Positions 8,278 to 14,932 of a DNA stretch of 17,982 nucleotides are shown here, in pieces. Each line of letters begins with the position of its first letter. Position 1 is the first letter of the stretch. Source of the stretch: Halanaerobiales bacterium (GTDB lineage: Bacteria > Bacillota > Halanaerobiia > Halanaerobiales > M55B127); contig JAIPEV010000010.1 in the NCBI GenBank assembly GCA_021736965.1, forward strand, positions 1-17,982. The letters run 5' to 3'. Both the position numbers and the translations under genes were made by a program. The notes beneath the pieces were generated by a model, which worked only from the letters and a program-made list of their open reading frames with translations, was not told where the DNA came from and ran no database searches.

Positions 8278-9018
8278 ATGAAATTGAAGAAACTCTTAAT
8301 TACTTTTTTAGTTTTAACTTTAGTTTTTGCATTTAGTGCTGTTGGATTGGCTGAGACATATACTGTAGGTACTAGTGCTGGCTTCCCACCATTTGAGTAT
8401 GTTGAAGATGGAGAAATAGTTGGTTTTGATATTGATTTGATGAAGGCAATTGGTGAAGAAATGGGCTTTGATGTTACCTTTGAAGATATTGCTTTTGATT
8501 CATTAATTCCAGCCTTAAAAACAGGTAATATCGATGTGGTAGCAGCCGGAATGACAATTACAGAACAAAGAGAAGAAGTTGTAGACTTTTCAAACTCTTA
8601 TTATTCTGCTGATCAGAGTATAATAGTTAAAAAAGATTCAGATAAAGATATCAGTGTAATTTTTGGTGATAATGATATCAGTGTGCAGACTGGAACTACA
8701 GGTGACATGTGGGCAACAGAAAAGTTAAAAGAAAAAGGTATTTTAACAGGTAAAATAAAAAGATATGATACCTTTGTACTATGTGTAAGTGATCTTGTAA
8801 ATGGAAATGTAGACGCGGTTGTTTTAGATAGCCCTGTTGCTAATAGATATGCTGAAATGAGACCAGTTGATGTAGTAGGTATTATTGTAACTGGAGAAAA
8901 TTATGGTCTAGCAGTTAATAATGGTAATACAGAACTTCTAGATAAACTTAATGAAGGATTAAGAAGAATTAGAGAAAATGGTAAGATGGCAGAAATAATT
9001 GATAAGCACTTTAAATAA
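8278..9018 (+). CDS. Polar amino acid ABC transporter, substrate-binding protein
   Basis: Periplasmic ligand-binding protein of the SBP_bac_3 (HisJ/GlnH) family, delivering a polar amino acid to the permease pair encoded downstream. Residues 1-25 form a signal peptide (KLKK, hydrophobic core, then GLA before Glu26) with a type I peptidase site and no lipobox Cys. Family hallmarks follow: GFPPFEY (35-41), GFDIDLMKAIG (49-59), GNIDVVAAGMTIT with Arg98 for the ligand carboxylate, QTGTTG (127-132), and Asp174 in VVLDSP for the ligand amino group. The mature size of about 220 residues is normal. AAGGAGG (8267-8273) precedes the ATG by 4 nt. It is the first gene of a four-gene operon. The exact amino acid cannot be assigned from sequence. 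Confidence 0.93.
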   Translation: MKLKKLLITFLVLTLVFAFSAVGLAETYTVGTSAGFPPFEYVEDGEIVGFDIDLMKAIGEEMGFDVTFEDIAFDSLIPALKTGNIDVVAAGMTITEQREEVVDFSNSYYSADQSIIVKKDSDKDISVIFGDNDISVQTGTTGDMWATEKLKEKGILTGKIKRYDTFVLCVSDLVNGNVDAVVLDSPVANRYAEMRPVDVVGIIVTGENYGLAVNNGNTELLDKLNEGLRRIRENGKMAEIIDKHFK

Positions 9019-9037
9019 TATTTAACTAAAATATTAT
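9015..9037 (+). repeat. Hairpin between binding-protein and permease genes
   Basis: ATAATATTT (9015-9023) and AAATATTAT (9029-9037) are perfect 9-bp inverted arms with a 5-nt loop, overlapping the binding-protein stop codon. There is no T tract, so it is not an intrinsic terminator. In such operons a hairpin here often stabilises the upstream mRNA and raises binding-protein levels; that role is inferred, and the all-A/T stem is weak. Confidence 0.4.
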
Positions 9038-9076
9038 AGAGAGGATGTATGACTTATCGGAAATTTTGAATTTATC

Positions 9077-9733
9077 ATGAGTTCCCTTCCAAACCTTTTG
9101 GAAGGGGCTCTTGTTACAATAAGACTAACCGTATTAAGCTTATTGCTGGGAGTCGCGTTAGCTATTCCTATAGCTTTTTTACAAATCTATGGTCCTAAAT
9201 TTATCAGGAGATTAATCAGTGTTTATGAAAGAGTAGTAAGGAGCATTCCTCTATTGGTAATCTTATTTTTAATATTTTATGGATTTCCACGTGTAGGAAT
9301 TAGATTTCCAGCCTTTACAGCTGCAGTATTGGGGATAGGAATAAGGAGTTCTGCTTATCAGTCTCAAATTTTCAGAGGAGCAATTCAATCAATTAGTGGT
9401 TCTCAAATGAAAGCTGCTCTCTCATTGGGGATGACAAGTCTACAGAGTTTTAAAAATGTTATTTTACCCCAATCAATTAGGATTGCAATTCCACCAATGG
9501 CAAATGAATCAGCCATTGTTTTAAAAGATACATCTTTAGCTTATGCTTTGGGTGTAATAGAACTGTTAAGACAGGGTGGTTATATTATTGCAACTAGTTA
9601 TAGGCCTTTACCTATTTATATGACTGTTGCAGCAATATATCTGGTAATGACACTGACTATTAATACAGTACTTGGGAAGTTTGAAGACAAGCTTAAGATT
9701 CCGGGTATAGGTATAGAGGAGAGGGTAAGATGA
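9077..9733 (+). CDS. Polar amino acid ABC transporter, permease 1 (HisM/GlnP family)
   Basis: Membrane subunit of the importer, about five transmembrane helices in 218 residues. It carries the family N-terminal LLEGALVTIRLT, the RSIPLLV motif, and the EAA loop that docks the ATPase (around QMKAALSLGMTSLQSFKNVI, residues 110-129). The end KFEDKLKIPG is typical of the family. The start is uncertain. ATG 9077 has no SD site, while an SD-like AGAGAGG (9038-9044) precedes out-of-frame ATGs at 9045 and 9049. The correct frame upstream (9053-9076) reads LIGNFEFI, which resembles the extra N-terminal residues of relatives, but it is cut by TGA at 9050-9052. This may reflect a one-base indel. The stop overlaps the ATPase start by 4 nt (ATGA). 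Confidence 0.88.
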   Translation: MSSLPNLLEGALVTIRLTVLSLLLGVALAIPIAFLQIYGPKFIRRLISVYERVVRSIPLLVILFLIFYGFPRVGIRFPAFTAAVLGIGIRSSAYQSQIFRGAIQSISGSQMKAALSLGMTSLQSFKNVILPQSIRIAIPPMANESAIVLKDTSLAYALGVIELLRQGGYIIATSYRPLPIYMTVAAIYLVMTLTINTVLGKFEDKLKIPGIGIEERVR

Positions 9734-10488
9734 TCGAGAAAAAAACGATTCTCAGAATAGAGGATTTACATAAAAGCTTTGCTGATAATGAGGTATTAAA
9801 AGGAGTTTCGCTATCATTAAATAAGGGTGAAAACAAGGTAATTATTGGACCCAGTGGTACCGGAAAAAGTACTTTATTAAATAATATTAATAGACTTGTC
9901 CCACCTGACCAAGGTAAAATATATCTGGATGGAGAATTAATAACCCCTAATAATATTAATAAAATGAGACAACAGATTGGTTTTGTATTCCAAGATTTTG
10001 GTCTTTTTAATCACCTAACTGCTCTTGGGAATGTAAAAATTGGTTTAACCAAAGTTAAAAAGATGAATAAAAAAGATGCAAATGATCTTGCTATGGAAGA
10101 GTTAAGAAGAGTAGGATTAGAAGAAAATGCAAAACAGTATCCTGCTGAATTGTCTGGAGGACAAAAACAGCGAGTGGGTATTGCAAGAGCCTTAGCGATG
10201 CAACCAAAGTTGATTCTCTTTGATGAACCTACATCAGCTCTAGATCCAGAACTTATCGGAGAAGTATTAAGTGTTATGAAGAATTTAGCAAAAGAAGGAA
10301 TGACAATGCTTGTAGTAACTCATGAGATGGGTTTTGCGCGCACTGTATCCGATGAGATAATTTTTATGGAAAATGGTTATATTGTAGAACAAGGTCCTCC
10401 TAGTCAGTTATTTAATAGCCCAGAAACAGAAAGAACAAGAGAATTCCTCTTTAAGCTTACTGAACTATATGGTGAGGGGGAAGAGTAA
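9730..10488 (+). CDS. Polar amino acid ABC transporter, ATP-binding protein (GlnQ/HisP family)
   Basis: Energises uptake by ATP hydrolysis at the inner face of the membrane. All ABC motifs are intact: Walker A GPSGTGKST (40-48), Q-loop Gln88, signature LSGGQKQR (141-148), Walker B LILFDEP (161-167) with Glu166, D-loop SALD, and switch His198. The length of 252 residues and the C-terminal GYIVEQGPP stretch are typical of the amino acid importer class. It starts at an ATGA overlap with permease 1, so translation is probably coupled, and its TAA overlaps the ATG of permease 2 by one base (TAATG). Gene order with a permease on each side of the ATPase points to a heterodimeric membrane channel. 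Confidence 0.96.
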   Translation: MIEKKTILRIEDLHKSFADNEVLKGVSLSLNKGENKVIIGPSGTGKSTLLNNINRLVPPDQGKIYLDGELITPNNINKMRQQIGFVFQDFGLFNHLTALGNVKIGLTKVKKMNKKDANDLAMEELRRVGLEENAKQYPAELSGGQKQRVGIARALAMQPKLILFDEPTSALDPELIGEVLSVMKNLAKEGMTMLVVTHEMGFARTVSDEIIFMENGYIVEQGPPSQLFNSPETERTREFLFKLTELYGEGEE

Positions 10489-11156
10489 TGGATATATTTA
10501 ATCTTTTTATAGAAGCCTGGCCTTTATTATTTAAAGGGGTACAGCTTACAATTTTATTAACTATAATATCTATAATATCTGGTACAACAATTGCTATATT
10601 TTTATCTCTGGGTAAGACATATGGTCCTGCTTATGTTAAATGGCCTATTACAATTTTTATTGAGTTAATCAGAGGGACACCAATGTTAGCACAACTTTTT
10701 ATCCTTTATTTTGGTCTTCCACCCTATGGAATAAAACTATCAGGATTTACGGTAGCATTTATAGGTTTTACAATAAACTGTTCTGCATATACTGCTGAAT
10801 ATATTAGGGGATCAATTATGTCAATAGAATCTAACCAACTTAGAGTGGCTAAATCAATTGGGATGAGGAAGTGGCAAGGAATCTTTAATATCATATTACC
10901 TCAGGCTTTACGAAGAGTAGTTCCTTCTTGGACAAACGAGTTTATCTATCTATTAAAGTACACCTCATTAGCGTATATGATTGGGACTCATGAATTAATG
11001 ACCCAGGCTAAATTTTTTGCTAGTAGAAACTATGAGTTTTTTAAGGTGTATTTAATTGTGGCATTATTTTATCTTGTATTAGTTATCTTTTTTACTCAAA
11101 TATTTTCATGGGTTGAAAAGAAGTTCAAAATTCCAGGATTTGAGTACCAACATTAG
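10488..11156 (+). CDS. Polar amino acid ABC transporter, permease 2 (HisQ family)
   Basis: Second membrane subunit, 222 residues and about five transmembrane helices. Family signs are LLFKGVQLTILLT near the N terminus, LIRGTPMLAQLF, the EAA loop (QLRVAKSIGMRKWQGIFNII, about residues 116-135), and the C-terminal KKFKIPGFE. The ATG overlaps the ATPase stop by one base; GAGGGGG (10474-10480) serves as the SD. It is distinct in sequence from permease 1, so the channel is probably a heterodimer. It is the last gene of the operon, followed by an intrinsic terminator. Confidence 0.94.
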   Translation: MDIFNLFIEAWPLLFKGVQLTILLTIISIISGTTIAIFLSLGKTYGPAYVKWPITIFIELIRGTPMLAQLFILYFGLPPYGIKLSGFTVAFIGFTINCSAYTAEYIRGSIMSIESNQLRVAKSIGMRKWQGIFNIILPQALRRVVPSWTNEFIYLLKYTSLAYMIGTHELMTQAKFFASRNYEFFKVYLIVALFYLVLVIFFTQIFSWVEKKFKIPGFEYQH

Positions 11157-11197
11157 CTATTTATTGTCATAGTATTTTAAATGAATAATTTAAATTT

Positions 11198-11223
11198 AAA
11201 AGCTCCCAATAGGGAGTTTTTTT
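11198..11223 (+). terminator. Intrinsic terminator of the amino acid importer operon
   Basis: CTCCC (11203-11207) pairs with GGGAG (11212-11216) around an AATA tetraloop; flanking A's pair with the start of the T run to lengthen the stem. Seven T's (11217-11223) follow. It lies 42 nt after the permease 2 stop. Confidence 0.85.
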
Positions 11224-11499
11224 ATTTAGTGATAAATTAAAGTAAATATTTCTTTCATTTTACTTTAAAAAGAGTTATAATATAAAACAATAAAGTATAA
11301 TAATAATTGATCATTTATACTTTCCACATAATATAATAAAAGATTTAGATATAAGAAAGTAAACTGTTTTTTATAAATCTAAGGGATTCTGATTTTTTAA
11401 AAGATACTTTCTTATATATCATCATAAGAGTTAGAAGAGAAAAAATTATAACGTTGGCCTTAATGAGGATAAGATGCCTTTTATTTTAAGTATTATTGT
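11224..11499. other. Gene-free region with three inverted pairs of an AAAGTA-type motif
   Basis: No ORF with an SD site was found on either strand. Three perfect inverted repeats follow one another: arms 11237-11246 and 11259-11268 (10 bp), arms 11292-11300 and 11315-11323 (9 bp), and arms 11349-11361 and 11405-11417 (13 bp). Each left arm contains AAAGTA and each right arm TACTTT, so the six copies alternate in orientation. TATAAT hexamers lie at 11276-11281 and 11296-11301 but without convincing -35 boxes. A terminator-like hairpin closes the region at 11456-11486. It could be an operator array or a small structured RNA; neither is proven. Confidence 0.45.
11456..11486 (+). terminator. Possible terminator upstream of the diguanylate cyclase promoter
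   Basis: GGC (11456-11458) and CTTA (11459-11462) pair with TAAG (11470-11473) and GCC (11476-11478), with a two-base bulge and a 7-nt loop. A T-rich tract TTTTATTT (11479-11486) follows. Because the likely cyclase promoter lies downstream of it, it would end an RNA made from the region before it. Confidence 0.35.
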
Positions 11500-11517
11500 T
11501 GTTATAATATAATAACA
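11500..11517 (+). promoter_or_regulatory. Extended -10 promoter of the diguanylate cyclase, with inverted repeat
   Basis: TGT followed directly by TATAAT (11503-11508) forms a perfect extended -10 element, which compensates for the absent -35. Transcription would start near 11515, giving a leader of about 70 nt. TGTTAT (11500-11505) and ATAACA (11512-11517) form 6-bp inverted arms over the -10, a possible operator. In the leader, TTACTTA (11537-11543) and TAAGTAA (11561-11567) are a further inverted pair just before the SD. Confidence 0.5.
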
Positions 11518-11584
11518 TCAAGTGTACAGAAAATCTTTACTTACAGAAAAAACTTAAAAATAAGTAACATAGAAAGGAATTAAG

Positions 11585-13069
11585 ATGATGAGTAATACCA
11601 CGATTGTTTTAGGATTAGTTATTATCTATATTGTTGTAAGATCTATTATCATGTTTAATAAAAATAATTCAAATAAAAGTATTGACTATGATAAGTTATT
11701 TAACAACTTCTATAATCCAGCTCTTTTATTGGATAATAAAGATATTGTACTTGATCTAAATAAAAGTTTTTTAGACACTTTTAATATTAAAGAAAGTGAA
11801 ATTCTAGGTGTTAAGTTTAAAGAAGTTATTGAAAATGAGTTATTAGCTGACAAAAATGATCAGATTAGTTGGGAAAGTGAAAACAAGGAATTTCAAATTG
11901 ATCAAGCGTTATTAAAAGGTAATAAAAAGGTAAGATTGAAGTCAATACCTGTTGATAATAATAAGAGGTTTGTTATCTTTGAAATTAATAAAGATGAGGT
12001 TGAAAACCTTGCTTTCTTACTGAGAAACAGTAGAAGAAAGATAAAAGACCTTCATAATACAGCTTTAAAAATGCAAAAAGTTAGGACTGAACAAGAGATT
12101 TATGATCTTACTGTTAAAGCGGCAGAAAATATTTTAGACTATGATCTTTGCACTTTAGATATAGTTGAAGGAGATAATCTAATTGTTAAGGCAACATCTA
12201 GCAATATTATTGCTGGCGAATCCATTTCTTCTAAACTTGATTCTGAAAACTTAGCAACATATGTTTATAAAAACAAATGCAGTTTACTTACCAAAGATAT
12301 TCAAAAAAAAGAATATGCTAATCCTACAAGCGATAAATATCATTCCGCTTTAACAATACCGGTTGGTGACCGGGGGATATTTCAAGCAGTCTCAACTAAG
12401 ATTAATGAGTTTAGTCAAGAAGATCTAGAGTTAGTAGAATTATTAATATCTCATACCTTATCAGCTTTGCAGAGGCTTGAACTTGATCAACAAATAAGGT
12501 ACTTAGGTTTTCATGATAACTTAACTGATTTATATAACAGACATTATATTAAAGAAGAGTTTATAAGGTTAAATACAAAAAGACAACTACCTTTAAGTAT
12601 CATTATTGGTGATTTGGATGCTCTGAAACTTATAAATGATATTTTTGGTCATGAAGAGGGAGATAAGTATATAAAGAAGGCTTCCCGGCTCTTAAAAAGA
12701 TGTATTCGAGATGAGGATATACTTGGTAGATGGGGTGGTGATGAGTTTATAATCATTCTTCCTATGACTTCTGACTCAGAAGCAAATAATATAATAGAAA
12801 GAATAAAAAACGAGAGCAAAAAAACTATAAATGAAAAGATACCTATATCAATTTCACTGGGAAAAGCAACCAAAAATAAAGATGATAAAAAAGACATAAA
12901 TAAAATTATTGAAGAAGCTGATTATTTAATGTACAAAAATAAATCCCTTATCTATAAGGACCAAGACAACCCTATTATTGATATGATCAAAAAAAAGTTT
13001 GAAAATGATGAAATTGATCAAGATGAAATCTATAGATTAGACAGTTTATTAGAATTGATTAAAAAATGA
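11585..13069 (+). CDS. Membrane-anchored PAS-GAF-GGDEF diguanylate cyclase
   Basis: Makes cyclic di-GMP from two GTP. One N-terminal transmembrane helix (about residues 5-23) tethers it, with a PAS-like domain at about 34-135, a coiled linker, a GAF domain at about 160-298 and a GGDEF domain at about 305-460. Active-site features are intact: GDLDALKLINDIFGH (342-356) and GGDEF (384-388). The RxxD inhibitory site is present as Arg375-Asp-Glu-Asp378, five residues before GGDEF, so product feedback is expected. A charged helical tail of about 35 residues follows. Two adjacent ATGs (11585, 11588) share the SD AAAGGA (11573-11578). It is monocistronic, with its own promoter and terminator. The PAS and GAF signals are unknown; no heme or Fe-S motif was recognised. 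Confidence 0.93.
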   Translation: MMSNTTIVLGLVIIYIVVRSIIMFNKNNSNKSIDYDKLFNNFYNPALLLDNKDIVLDLNKSFLDTFNIKESEILGVKFKEVIENELLADKNDQISWESENKEFQIDQALLKGNKKVRLKSIPVDNNKRFVIFEINKDEVENLAFLLRNSRRKIKDLHNTALKMQKVRTEQEIYDLTVKAAENILDYDLCTLDIVEGDNLIVKATSSNIIAGESISSKLDSENLATYVYKNKCSLLTKDIQKKEYANPTSDKYHSALTIPVGDRGIFQAVSTKINEFSQEDLELVELLISHTLSALQRLELDQQIRYLGFHDNLTDLYNRHYIKEEFIRLNTKRQLPLSIIIGDLDALKLINDIFGHEEGDKYIKKASRLLKRCIRDEDILGRWGGDEFIIILPMTSDSEANNIIERIKNESKKTINEKIPISISLGKATKNKDDKKDINKIIEEADYLMYKNKSLIYKDQDNPIIDMIKKKFENDEIDQDEIYRLDSLLELIKK

Positions 13070-13082
13070 AAAAAGATCAAAT

Positions 13083-13112
13083 AAAGCCGGAAAATAAACA
13101 CCGGCTTTTTTT
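13083..13112 (+). terminator. Intrinsic terminator of the diguanylate cyclase gene
   Basis: AAAGCCGG (13083-13090) pairs perfectly with CCGGCTTT (13101-13108) across a 10-nt A-rich loop, and the T run extends to 13112. It is 13 nt beyond the stop codon and one of the most GC-rich short stems in the window. Confidence 0.9.
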
Positions 13113-13119
13113 CTATTTA

Positions 13120-13148
13120 TTGCACTTTTTTAGACTTTGTAATATAAT
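13120..13148 (+). promoter_or_regulatory. Promoter of the sufCB operon
   Basis: A perfect TATAAT (13143-13148) lies 17 nt after TTGCAC (13120-13125), whose TTG matches the -35 core. The start would be near 13155, ten bases before the SD AGGAGG (13164-13169). TTGT and ACAA flank the -10 as a loose inverted repeat; no classical IscR site was recognised. Confidence 0.6.
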
Positions 13149-13178
13149 TAACAATAGCATCAAAGGAGGGAAGCAGTA

Positions 13179-13937
13179 ATGGATGAAATATTGAAAATAG
13201 AAGAACTTAATCTAGTGCTTGATAAAGAGAGTATTCTTTGTAACATAAGCCTAAATATAAAAAAGGGTGAGGTTTTTGCAGTAATTGGTCCTAATGGTTG
13301 TGGTAAATCATCATTAGCTTATTCTTTGATGGGGCTTAAAGGTTATAAACAAAAATCCGGTGCAATATATTATAAAGATGAGGAAATTAGTAATTTAACA
13401 GTAACTGAAAGAGCTCGTAAAGGGATGACATTAGCCTGGCAAGAACCTGCAAGATTTGAAGGAGTAACGGTAAAAGAATTTTTATCAATCGGTGCCCAAT
13501 CAAGAGGCAATAATATAAAACAAAAAGATCTTGAATGGGCTTTAAAAGAAGTGGCGATAATACCCCAAAAATATTTATCCAGAAATGTAGATGAAACTTT
13601 AAGTGGTGGAGAGAGAAAAAGAATTGAGCTTGCTTCAATTCTTTTAATGAAACCGGATCTAGTTATATTAGATGAACCTGATTCTGGAGTTGATGTTGTT
13701 GCATTAAATAATATTGGCAATATTATAAAAGATTTTAAAGAAGAAAATATTGGTGTGCTTTTAATTACACATTCTGATGAAATGTTAAAATTAGCAGACA
13801 AGGCAGCTTTAATCTGTGGTGGTGAGGTCTTTAATGTGGGAGATCCTAAAGAAGTAAGTGAGTACTTTAAATATGAGTGTATGCCTTGTGAAGATCATAA
13901 TCCAGTTGAACATCAGGAGGTGTTATTAAATGAATGA
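13179..13937 (+). CDS. sufC: SufC-type Fe-S cluster assembly ATPase
   Basis: Soluble ABC-type ATPase that drives conformational change in the SufB-like scaffold during Fe-S cluster assembly. Motifs: Walker A GPNGCGKSS (37-45), Q-loop Gln88 in AWQEP, signature LSGGERKR (141-148), Walker B LVILDEPDSGVD (161-172) with Glu166, and switch His198. The DEPDSGVD form and the AWQEP Q-loop separate it from transporter ATPases. The C terminus carries a Cys234-x-x-Cys237 pair with His240 and His245 close by, not a feature of E. coli SufC that I know of. AGGAGG (13164-13169) lies 9 nt before the ATG. The stop overlaps the next gene by 8 nt, so the two proteins are probably made in a fixed ratio. Confidence 0.94.
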   Translation: MDEILKIEELNLVLDKESILCNISLNIKKGEVFAVIGPNGCGKSSLAYSLMGLKGYKQKSGAIYYKDEEISNLTVTERARKGMTLAWQEPARFEGVTVKEFLSIGAQSRGNNIKQKDLEWALKEVAIIPQKYLSRNVDETLSGGERKRIELASILLMKPDLVILDEPDSGVDVVALNNIGNIIKDFKEENIGVLLITHSDEMLKLADKAALICGGEVFNVGDPKEVSEYFKYECMPCEDHNPVEHQEVLLNE

Positions 13938-14868
13938 TTATCAAATGATGGTAGATGCATATAAAAAAGCAGGAGGAGAAGACATATTTTCTGATAGCAA
14001 TACTGCACATATGGTTTTAGAACAGGACAATGTTTTAGGTAAACACGAGGTAGAAGGACTAAAAATGGATGCAGAAAAAAATGATAAAAATACTGTTGAT
14101 CTTAAATTACAGGTAAAAGAAGGTTATAAGATTAAAAACCCTGTTCATATGTGTTTTGGAGTATTACCAAAAGAAGGCTTACAAAAAATAGTAATGAATG
14201 TTTTTTTAGGCGAAGATGCTGAAATTGAGGTTATGTCTGACTGTGTTTTTCCGAATGCAGTTCAGGTTAGACATCAAATGGAAGCAGATATTCACCTATC
14301 TAAAAATTCCAATTATAGATACATTGAGAATCATTTTCATGGTAAGACAGGTGGTGTAACAGTTGTTGCTAAAGCTAATATTGAGATGGAAGAATATAGT
14401 GAACTATACACCTTATTTACTTTACGTAAAGGTAGAGTCGGTAAAATTGAATTTGATTATGAAGCAGAACTTGATAAAAATGCTAAGGTAGAGATGCTTA
14501 CCAGAATAAGTGGATATGCTGATGACCTTATTAAGATTAAAGAGATTGCTCATTTAAATGGCCAAAATGCAAGAGGCATATTGGACTCTAAGATAGCTAT
14601 TAAAGATGAGGCAAGAGCAGATGTATATAATGAACTTACTGCTTCTGCCCCTGATGCTAAAGGACATGTAGACTGTACAGAAATTATAAAAGATAATGCT
14701 GTAGCAAAAGCTATTCCTGTAGTTGAGGTAAAACATCCAGAAGCTAAAGTAACCCATGAGGCAGCAATTGGTAGTATAGATAGTGACCAGTTACAGACTT
14801 TGATGGCAAGAGGTTTAGATGAAGAGGAAGCATCTGATTTAATTATTCAAGGTTTACTTAAAGGTTAA
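13930..14868 (+). CDS. sufB: Short SufB/SufD-family Fe-S scaffold protein
   Basis: Partner of SufC in a minimal Fe-S assembly complex, probably a homodimer replacing SufB-SufD. At 312 residues it is much shorter than E. coli SufB (about 495) and lacks most of the N-terminal region, consistent with the minimal SUF-like (SMS) type of archaea and anaerobes. The beta-helix core runs to about residue 245. The C-terminal family block VEVKHPEAKVTHEAAIG (265-281) and QLQTLMARGLDEEEAS (287-302) is clear. Cys249 (GHVDCTEI) aligns by motif with the SufB cluster-building cysteine, and His276 (VTHEA) with the SufD histidine, so one chain may supply both. AGGAGG (13915-13920) lies inside the end of sufC. 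No sufS, sufU or sufE lies next to it. Confidence 0.88.
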   Translation: MNDYQMMVDAYKKAGGEDIFSDSNTAHMVLEQDNVLGKHEVEGLKMDAEKNDKNTVDLKLQVKEGYKIKNPVHMCFGVLPKEGLQKIVMNVFLGEDAEIEVMSDCVFPNAVQVRHQMEADIHLSKNSNYRYIENHFHGKTGGVTVVAKANIEMEEYSELYTLFTLRKGRVGKIEFDYEAELDKNAKVEMLTRISGYADDLIKIKEIAHLNGQNARGILDSKIAIKDEARADVYNELTASAPDAKGHVDCTEIIKDNAVAKAIPVVEVKHPEAKVTHEAAIGSIDSDQLQTLMARGLDEEEASDLIIQGLLKG

Positions 14869-14894
14869 TCTTATATTTAAATTTTATACTGAAT

Positions 14895-14908
14895 TAAATA
14901 ATTATTTA
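14895..14908. repeat. Perfect 14-bp A/T palindrome between sufB and the next gene
   Basis: TAAATAATTATTTA is self-complementary over 14 bases. It lies 9 nt before the SD of the following gene. A TATAAT at 14907-14912 is too close to the SD to be a useful promoter. It may be chance in this A/T-only stretch. No terminator separates sufB from the transporter genes, so read-through is likely. Confidence 0.3.
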
Positions 14909-14932
14909 TAATTTACAAGGAGTGAGATTTTT

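Noticed and set aside
11181..11240. Short ORF (MNNLNLKAPNREFFYLVIN) spanning the importer terminator
   Set aside because: No SD site, and it runs through the terminator stem and T tract.
11509..11584. Cyclic-di-GMP riboswitch in the diguanylate cyclase leader
   Set aside because: None of the GEMM conserved core segments was found, and the leader of about 70 nt is AT-rich.
13370..13801. 143-codon open frame on the minus strand inside sufC
   Set aside because: It is fully covered by a well-supported SufC frame, has no recognisable motif, and looks like a by-product of the AT-rich codon pattern.
14907..14912. TATAAT as a separate promoter for the second ABC transporter
   Set aside because: Transcription would start at or after the SD AAGGAG (14917-14922), and no -35 element fits.
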